From the NCBI GenBank assembly GCA_003455945.1, contig DMPQ01000296.1, positions 966 through 5,991 on the forward strand: 5,026 bases of DNA, given 5' to 3'. Position numbers and translations under genes: made by a program. Position 1 is the stretch's first letter. Each line of letters starts with the position of its first letter. The notes beneath the pieces are model-generated. The model worked only from the letters and a program-made list of their open reading frames with translations, had not been told where the DNA came from and searched no databases. Of this stretch, positions 1 to 5,026 are shown in pieces. The stretch is from Planctomycetaceae bacterium. GTDB lineage: Bacteria; Planctomycetota; Planctomycetia; Pirellulales; Pirellulaceae.

Positions 1-2293
1 CGAGTTCGACCAGCAGCAACTGCATCTCGTCGATCGACGGGGTCAGCAGCGTCTGGGGGTCGCCGGTCGATGCGGGATCGGCGATCCGCCGCTCAATCGC
101 ACCGATCAGTCCTTCGATCCGTTCGCCGGTCGAGGCAAAGCGGCCGGCGATCAGGCCTCGCAGCGGCAGGACGACTTCGGTTTCGAGCCGGGTCTTGCGC
201 TCCTCGGAGTCGACGCGATTGTTGATCAGCTGCAGGCGGATGTCGTCGAAGGTCGCCGCGACCGCGTTCAGTTCCTCGCGCGACTTCCTCAACTGCAACA
301 GGACACGTTGGGCGAAGATGAGGTCGGCTTCGTCGGCGGGAAGGTCGGTCGGCGGGACTGCGGCGGCGGCATCCCCCGGCTCGGCCCCCGACGCATCCCC
401 GGGTTCGGCACCGTCATCGCCGCTCAGTTCGTCCCGAATCCGCACGAGCAGGTTGTGAGCTTCGGTCAGTTCGTCGTGGATCTGTTCGACCAGTTGTCGC
501 TGTCCCGCTTCCTTTCGCTCGAGACGCCTGAGAAGCTGCGTCGCCGAGACGACCTCGAGCTCCCACAAGTCACCTTGTCCGACATTCGGTCCGCCGTCCA
601 GATCAAAACGATCGGCGGCCGCGACGGTCAGCGTCAGGACTTGCCCCTGATCGGGTTCCATCCGGAACGTCTCGTCCCCCGACTGTCGCTTTTCGCGCAG
701 GTCGAGCGCGGCGTCGAGCGTCGGGCCGATGCCGTCGATCGGATCGACGATCGGCTCCCCGTCGCCGATCGTGACGTCCCACCAGATCCGGTCGACGGCA
801 AAGTCGTCTTCGACCATGCCGCCGATCGGTAATCGTGCTTCGGGAGTGATCGCGTCGCCGATCCCCGCCAGTCGCGCCTTGACCTGCGGAGCCCGGTCGG
901 CGACCGCCAGCAACTCGGCTCGATAAGGAATCTCCGCAACGACGCCGTCGGCATCCTCGAACGTGAAATCCCAGGCGACGTTTTCGCTGATGGTGCCGAG
1001 TTCCAGTCGGACCGACCGCTGACCTACGACGAACTCCGGCGTTCGCCGCTCGCCGCTGGTCGCATGCAGTGCCCAGACGCGGCGAAGCGGCTTGTTCAGC
1101 TCGAGTTCGAGCGCCGCGGTCGTTCCGATCGGCACCTGCGTTCCCGCGCCGAGCGGCAAGGCTCGCGGCGTCCAGGAATCGGTCGCTTCGTCGACCATGT
1201 AGCGAGGAAAGACGCAATCGACTCGCCCCGCGACGACCGTCGGCGAATCGACCGTCTCGATCGCATAGCCGACCGCTCGCGAATCGTCGCCTCGGACGTC
1301 GAACCGGACGCCGTCGATCAGACTGCGAAAGGGAGCGGCTGCCAGTTCGAAGTACTGATAACCGTCGCGCGGTTGTCCGACCTTGTCCATGTACTGGAAA
1401 CCGCGTTCGCCGTCGTCGCTCCGGTAAGTGACGACGCAGCGTCCCGGAATCCGCAGTTCCGGTTCCTGTTCGCTGGCCGTCGCCGCGCGGACGATCAGGA
1501 CCAGTCGCGACCCCTTGGCGGCGAACAGTCGCTTCTCCTCGAAGGGGCGGATCGGATCGGCCTCCGACAGGACCGGATTGGCGACGTCCGTCACGACGCG
1601 GACCCCGACCACTTCGATCCGCGTGCTGCGAGGCCAAGGGGCATCGTCGAGCAGCAACAGTCGCCGCGCCCCGAGACCGAGGGTTTCGGGTGAGGCGAGG
1701 CCGAGCACGGCGACGATCGCCACCGCCCCGCCGGCGGTCACCAAGGCCCGCGTCAGTCGAGCGCGATCGAAGATCCGGCCGAGGTCGACGCGGTCGATCA
1801 GCGCCAGCGCCTCGCTGCGCGATCGAGCGAGCATCTCGGCCCCCGCCGATCCCTCGGCGGCCGGCCGCTCGACCGTCGTCACCAGCGCCTCGCGAAAGTC
1901 GCCGTGATATCGCTCGATCAGCAATGCCAAGCTGCGATCACGGAGGGGAACGAGCCAGCGCAGGACCGTCAGACGGACGAAGAGCACCAGCGCGCCGCCG
2001 AGCAGAACGACCATCAAGACGGCGCGAATCGCCCGAGGCAATTCGGTCAGACCGAGCAGGATCGGCAGGTAGTCCAGACCGACCGCCAGGACGAAGAGGC
2101 CGGCGAGCCAAGCGACCGCCGCAGCGCTCCCTTCGAGCGCGACGTAGCGACGGATCCGACCGCGAAGCCGATCGAGCAGGGCGCCGATCGCTCGCTCGCT
2201 GACCTCCGACGACGACACGCCGGCCGCCTCGACCGAACGTTCGTTCGCTCGCCCTCGGTGTCCCCGTCGATCGTCGTCGGATTCGCTATCCAT
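1..2293 (-). CDS. Large three-helix membrane protein of unknown function (planctomycete, DUF4175-like), 3' partial
   Basis: This frame is open from ATG at 2293 to the left edge without a stop, giving 764 residues. Residues 1-30 are polar and look disordered (MDSESDDDRRGHRGR). A basic stretch (RGRIRRY, 44-50) precedes transmembrane helices at about 55-77 and 88-110, and a third lies at about 184-203. Residues 206-580 look beta-rich. They contain WPRSTRIEV (220-228), FPRYM (362-366), a segment ending NKPLRRV (400-406) and EDDFAVDRIWW (495-505). The last two recall the 'P-x-YTG' and 'DDYG' regions of DUF4175 proteins, a weak resemblance from memory. Residues 585-625 and 655-700 are charged helices, probably coiled coil, joined by a low-complexity acidic, Ala/Pro-rich linker. 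The basic flanks suggest cytoplasmic N-terminus and loop (111-183), and an extracytoplasmic body from about 206. It follows the VWA gene by 90 bases and is probably cotranscribed. GTG at 2218 (residue 26) is an alternative start that would remove most of the polar tail. Function is not recognised. Confidence 0.88.
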   Translation of the reverse strand, partial: MDSESDDDRRGHRGRANERSVEAAGVSSSEVSERAIGALLDRLRGRIRRYVALEGSAAAVAWLAGLFVLAVGLDYLPILLGLTELPRAIRAVLMVVLLGGALVLFVRLTVLRWLVPLRDRSLALLIERYHGDFREALVTTVERPAAEGSAGAEMLARSRSEALALIDRVDLGRIFDRARLTRALVTAGGAVAIVAVLGLASPETLGLGARRLLLLDDAPWPRSTRIEVVGVRVVTDVANPVLSEADPIRPFEEKRLFAAKGSRLVLIVRAATASEQEPELRIPGRCVVTYRSDDGERGFQYMDKVGQPRDGYQYFELAAAPFRSLIDGVRFDVRGDDSRAVGYAIETVDSPTVVAGRVDCVFPRYMVDEATDSWTPRALPLGAGTQVPIGTTAALELELNKPLRRVWALHATSGERRTPEFVVGQRSVRLELGTISENVAWDFTFEDADGVVAEIPYRAELLAVADRAPQVKARLAGIGDAITPEARLPIGGMVEDDFAVDRIWWDVTIGDGEPIVDPIDGIGPTLDAALDLREKRQSGDETFRMEPDQGQVLTLTVAAADRFDLDGGPNVGQGDLWELEVVSATQLLRRLERKEAGQRQLVEQIHDELTEAHNLLVRIRDELSGDDGAEPGDASGAEPGDAAAAVPPTDLPADEADLIFAQRVLLQLRKSREELNAVAATFDDIRLQLINNRVDSEERKTRLETEVVLPLRGLIAGRFASTGERIEGLIGAIERRIADPASTGDPQTLLTPSIDEMQLLLVEL
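365..412 (-). repeat. Two-copy tandem repeat coding for GAEPGDAS / GAEPGDAA
   Basis: Inside the left gene, residues 628-643 are two adjacent eight-residue units, GAEPGDAS then GAEPGDAA, each 24 bases. The copies differ mainly at synonymous third positions (GAA/GAG, CCC/CCG), so the duplication is not fresh or is kept at protein level. It forms part of a flexible acidic linker between two charged helical segments. Confidence 0.75.
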
Positions 2294-2383
2294 GTCCTGA
2301 CGTTCTCCTCGACTCTCTCGCCGCGGTCGTTGCGGTCGTCGCTCGGCCCGCACTCCCCTGCCCGATTCGCGACGGTACGCGAT
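2294..2383 (-). other. 90-base spacer between the two genes
   Basis: The spacer separates the TAG of the VWA gene from the ATG of the following gene. I see no convincing -35/-10 promoter and no hairpin followed by a T-run. A short inverted repeat (TCGCG, six-base loop, CGCGA) sits at 2367-2382, just after the stop, but five base pairs in GC-rich DNA is close to chance. The two genes share a reading frame and the spacer has no stop in it, so the downstream frame is open from directly after the TAG. Same strand, short spacing and lack of a terminator favour cotranscription. Confidence 0.6.
2305..2310 (-). promoter_or_regulatory. Possible ribosome binding site (GAGGAG)
   Basis: On the minus strand GAGGAG lies 11 bases before the ATG at 2293. 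The match to the anti-Shine-Dalgarno sequence is good but the spacing is at the long end. It supports ATG 2293 over GTG 2218, which has only a weak GAGG about ten bases upstream. Planctomycetes often initiate without a strong site, so this is moderate evidence. Confidence 0.45.
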
Positions 2384-5026
2384 CTAAGCCAGTCGATGCA
2401 GTCGCCGCGTCGTCCACTCCAGGCAAAGCACTGCGGTGATCCCTCCCAGCAGCCAGGCCATCAGCGCCCGCGTGAACGCCTCGTCCGGTGTCCCCGGCAG
2501 ATACGATTCCAGATCGTTGCGGCCGATCCCCTCGAGAGCCGCGGTCAGTTCGGGATCGGCCGAGGTGCGAGGAAGCGGCAGCAGCGCCACGCCGTCGGTC
2601 CGTTCGGCCAATTGACGCAACAACGGATCGTTCCGTTCCGCGCGATCCCGTTCCAGATCGGGGATGTCGGCTCGCAGTTCGACCGTCAGCACCTCGGACT
2701 CGGGCGAGTCGGGGACGAGCAGACTGATCCGATAATCTCCCGGGTCGCCGACCGCCAACTGTCCGGTGAACGTCCCGGCGCGGACGCCGTCGGCCAGCGC
2801 GGTCAGCGTGAGTTGTCGCGTCGTTCGATCCGGGAGGAGGACCGTCGCTTCGACCTGCGACGCGGCGAGCGGACGATCCTGCGCGTCGCGGAGCATCGCC
2901 TGGACTTCGATCCGATCGCCGATCCAGCACTGCTGCCGATCGACCAGCAGAACACCGCGCGTCGAATCGCGCAGCAGCCGCCCTTGCGAAGCCCAGCGGA
3001 TCAGTCGAGTGTAGTAACGCTCGAACGCCGTCACGTCGACTTCGCGCAGCCGCCACATCTCGCCGCTCGCCTGAAAGAAGACGCGACCGGCGCCGTACAG
3101 CTGCCCCGCCATGTAGATCGGCAGCCGTCCGTCGAACTCGGTCGACGGGTCCGAGAAGAGGGCGTAGATCGTTCCGCCCGGCTTCGCTTCGTTCACGGCG
3201 TAGTAGCCGTAGACCCCTTCGAAGTCCTTCCAGATCGCCTCGTTCGCTTCGGCCGATTCGCCGAGCCAGAGGAACTCCGCAGCGCTACCTTCGCGAGTGA
3301 ACTCCAGCGGAAAGGGGCGCTCGCCGCCGAATCGACCGACGCGGATCGAGCCGGTCCCTTGAGCGAAGAACGAGACCGGATACAGACGCCGGATCAGTTC
3401 GAGCCCCTCTTCGCCGCGCGACGAGCGAGTCCACTCGGGAGTGAAGACCGGACCGGCGATGATCACCAGCCCTCCCCCCTGCTCCGCCACCCAGCTCTCG
3501 AGCAACCGACACGCGTCGGCATCGAGCTTCCGCCAGTCGGGATCGAACGCCACGATGCAGTCGTACTCGAACAGCTCGGCGCGCGTCGCCGGAAACTCGT
3601 CGAGCAGCTGGTCCGATTCCTGAGCGACTCCCTCGACCGCCGACTGGAGCCAGACGTCGAGCGTCACTTCGGGATCGCGGAAGAGCTGATTCCGCAGGAA
3701 CTGATAATCGCGCGTCGGGCCGCCGGCGATCAGCAGGACTCGGTTCTGTCGCTGGATCACTTCGACGATCGCCTGGCGCGAGTCGTCGGTCGGATCGAAG
3801 TCGTCCGCCGTCGGATCGATCCGCAGTTCGTAGATCCGACGCCCCTCTTCGGCGCGCGACACATCGAACGAGACCGGGACCGGGCTGTCGTCCGGCATCA
3901 GATCGACGGTCGCTTCCGCTTCGACCTGCTCCGCTTCGGTTCGCCCTTCGTCGACGCTGATCAGGCGGACGCGCACCGACTGCCCTCCCAGGTTCGAGCT
4001 GCGGATCAGCCCGCGCACCTGGAACTTGTCGCTCGGAAAGACGCGCCGCGGCACCGAGATCTCGGCGACCGATGCATTGCGGAGCGGCTCGGCCGAACCC
4101 GCTCCGAGCACGATCAGCGGAATCCCTGCTTCGCGCGCTGCAGCGACTGCCACGTCGGGTTCCGAGCCGGCGTTGCGACGCCCGTCGGTAACGACGACGA
4201 TCGCGGCCGCCGGCCCGCCGCGCTCCTGATTGACGACCTGTCGCAACGCATCGCCCAAGCGAGTCGCTTCCCCTTCCGGAGTCGTGACGCCGGCGAGCCA
4301 ATTCTCTTCCGACTCGGCAGTCGGGTCCGCTTCGCCGGCCGGGGAATCCTCCTCCTGCTCGGCGGCGGCATCCGCCGTCGGCGGCGCGAGCGACCCGGTC
4401 AGCAGTCCCCACGGAGAGACGGTCGGTTCCTGTAGATGGGCGAAGGCGAGCAGCGCATAGCCGCCGACCGCCGCAACGACGCCGACGAACGTGCTCCAAG
4501 CGAGCCCTTCGCCGCGCTGCGCCGTCCGGTTGCGCATCCGGACCAGCGAGGCGATGCCGCCGAACAACAGGCCGCCGACGGCAATGAGCGCCCCGAGTCG
4601 AGCTCGGCCGCGCCATTGCTCGGCTCGGCTTACCGCCAACGCCGACGCGCCGGAATCGTCGGTCTTCGACTCGATTCGTCCCAACGTCGCGATCTCGGTC
4701 GGCCGGCTGGCCGCATCGAACTTCAGGATCGAAACGTCGTGATCGCGGCGGAGTCGCTCGACGACCTGGCCATCGGCGAAGAGAGCGCTGACCTGCTCCA
4801 TTCGACTCGGCGGATTCGGTTCGGTCGCCGATCGGTCGCGAATTCCCATGCTCGAACTGGTGTCGAACAGGATCGGCACGCGCGACGTCTTGACCAGTCG
4901 CTTCTCGGTCCGCTTCTCGGGATTGACGAAGAAGATGACCAGGCCCAGGATCGCCGCAATCCGCATGGCACCGAGCGTCCACGCGATGCCGCGCGGCAGT
5001 TCGACGCCGTCGAGCCAGTACATCCG
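2384..5026 (-). CDS. Membrane-anchored VWA / glutamine amidotransferase-like protein, 5' partial
   Basis: Stop is TAG at 2386-2384. The frame is open through the right edge (CGG precedes the first ATG at 5023), and that ATG falls next to a transmembrane segment, so the real start is probably upstream. Numbering from that ATG (879 residues): transmembrane helix about 12-33; VWA domain about 48-310 with MIDAS residues D54, S56, S58 (DTSSS), likely T254 and D280 (TDG); beta-sandwich-like segment about 315-425; class I glutamine-amidotransferase-like fold about 428-525 (AGGPTRDYQFLRNQLFRDP, later GGGLVIIAGP) with no cysteine at the expected nucleophile; second beta-sandwich-like segment about 690-785; C-terminal transmembrane helix about 850-868 followed by RR. 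A membrane hairpin (143-196) and acidic linker (212-241) interrupt the VWA domain. VWA proteins of this type usually bind partners through a metal ion; the role here is unknown. An extracytoplasmic position for the soluble part is inferred from the basic tail after the last helix. The family call is confident, the function is not. Confidence 0.93.
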   Translation of the reverse strand, partial: RMYWLDGVELPRGIAWTLGAMRIAAILGLVIFFVNPEKRTEKRLVKTSRVPILFDTSSSMGIRDRSATEPNPPSRMEQVSALFADGQVVERLRRDHDVSILKFDAASRPTEIATLGRIESKTDDSGASALAVSRAEQWRGRARLGALIAVGGLLFGGIASLVRMRNRTAQRGEGLAWSTFVGVVAAVGGYALLAFAHLQEPTVSPWGLLTGSLAPPTADAAAEQEEDSPAGEADPTAESEENWLAGVTTPEGEATRLGDALRQVVNQERGGPAAAIVVVTDGRRNAGSEPDVAVAAAREAGIPLIVLGAGSAEPLRNASVAEISVPRRVFPSDKFQVRGLIRSSNLGGQSVRVRLISVDEGRTEAEQVEAEATVDLMPDDSPVPVSFDVSRAEEGRRIYELRIDPTADDFDPTDDSRQAIVEVIQRQNRVLLIAGGPTRDYQFLRNQLFRDPEVTLDVWLQSAVEGVAQESDQLLDEFPATRAELFEYDCIVAFDPDWRKLDADACRLLESWVAEQGGGLVIIAGPVFTPEWTRSSRGEEGLELIRRLYPVSFFAQGTGSIRVGRFGGERPFPLEFTREGSAAEFLWLGESAEANEAIWKDFEGVYGYYAVNEAKPGGTIYALFSDPSTEFDGRLPIYMAGQLYGAGRVFFQASGEMWRLREVDVTAFERYYTRLIRWASQGRLLRDSTRGVLLVDRQQCWIGDRIEVQAMLRDAQDRPLAASQVEATVLLPDRTTRQLTLTALADGVRAGTFTGQLAVGDPGDYRISLLVPDSPESEVLTVELRADIPDLERDRAERNDPLLRQLAERTDGVALLPLPRTSADPELTAALEGIGRNDLESYLPGTPDEAFTRALMAWLLGGITAVLCLEWTTRRLHRLA

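Noticed and set aside
603..1637. Minus-strand open frame of 344 codons inside the three-helix protein gene.
   Set aside because: It is out of frame with the real gene, extremely Arg-rich and of low complexity, which is typical of GC-rich shadow frames. The real frame gives membrane helices and family motifs over the same bases.
2367..2382. Inverted repeat TCGCG-N6-CGCGA just after the VWA gene stop, as a possible terminator.
   Set aside because: The stem is only five base pairs and no T-run follows on the minus strand. Such repeats are frequent by chance in DNA of this composition.
1904..4435. A very long plus-strand open frame (843 codons) running antisense across both genes and the spacer.
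   Set aside because: It is in exact register with the minus-strand codons, so its lack of stops only reflects avoidance of TTA, CTA and TCA in the real genes. It ends or breaks where such a codon occurs (TCA at 1693-1691). Its product is rich in Arg, Gln and Asp with no recognisable domain, and it crosses the gene boundary.
3285..4982. Minus-strand open frame of 565 codons overlapping the VWA gene.
   Set aside because: It is a shifted frame of the VWA gene. The product is Arg/Ala/Gly-rich without domains, whereas the overlapping frame carries intact MIDAS motifs and transmembrane helices.
5021..5023. ATG at 5023 as the true start of the VWA gene.
   Set aside because: The frame stays open past the window edge. 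Family members, as I recall, carry more N-terminal sequence, including another transmembrane helix, before this point. Too little upstream sequence is present to see a ribosome binding site.

Overview
The window is a GC-rich (roughly 65%) bacterial segment. It is fully coding on the minus strand apart from one 90-base gap. Two large genes lie in tandem, both cut by the window edges, so transcription runs from high to low coordinates. Protein architecture, gene order and codon choice (strong avoidance of TTA, CTA and TCA) point to a planctomycete. This is recognition from memory of the families, not a database result.

Right part (2384-5026, minus): the C-terminal 880 or so residues of a membrane-anchored von Willebrand factor A (VWA) protein. 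In order it has a transmembrane helix, a VWA domain with complete metal-site motifs, a beta-sandwich-like segment, a glutamine-amidotransferase-like fold without a visible catalytic cysteine, a second beta-sandwich-like segment and a C-terminal transmembrane helix. A two-helix membrane hairpin and an acidic linker are inserted in the middle of the VWA domain. The true start lies beyond base 5026.

Middle (2294-2383): a 90-base spacer with a possible Shine-Dalgarno sequence and no convincing promoter or terminator. The two genes are probably one transcription unit.

Left part (1-2293, minus): the first 764 residues of a large membrane protein with three predicted N-terminal transmembrane helices, a long beta-rich body and a helical, coiled-coil-like C-terminal region. 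It resembles the planctomycete proteins of unknown function that sit beside VWA/amidotransferase-like proteins, with weak likeness to DUF4175 proteins. Its stop lies beyond base 1.

Together the pair looks like part of a Bat-like cluster (MoxR ATPase, DUF58, BatA/VWA proteins), usually inferred to act at the cell envelope. The MoxR and DUF58 genes are not in the window, and the function of these two proteins is not known to me. Charge distribution suggests that both large soluble parts face the same, extracytoplasmic, side. No RNA genes, mobile elements, CRISPR arrays or phage features were seen.
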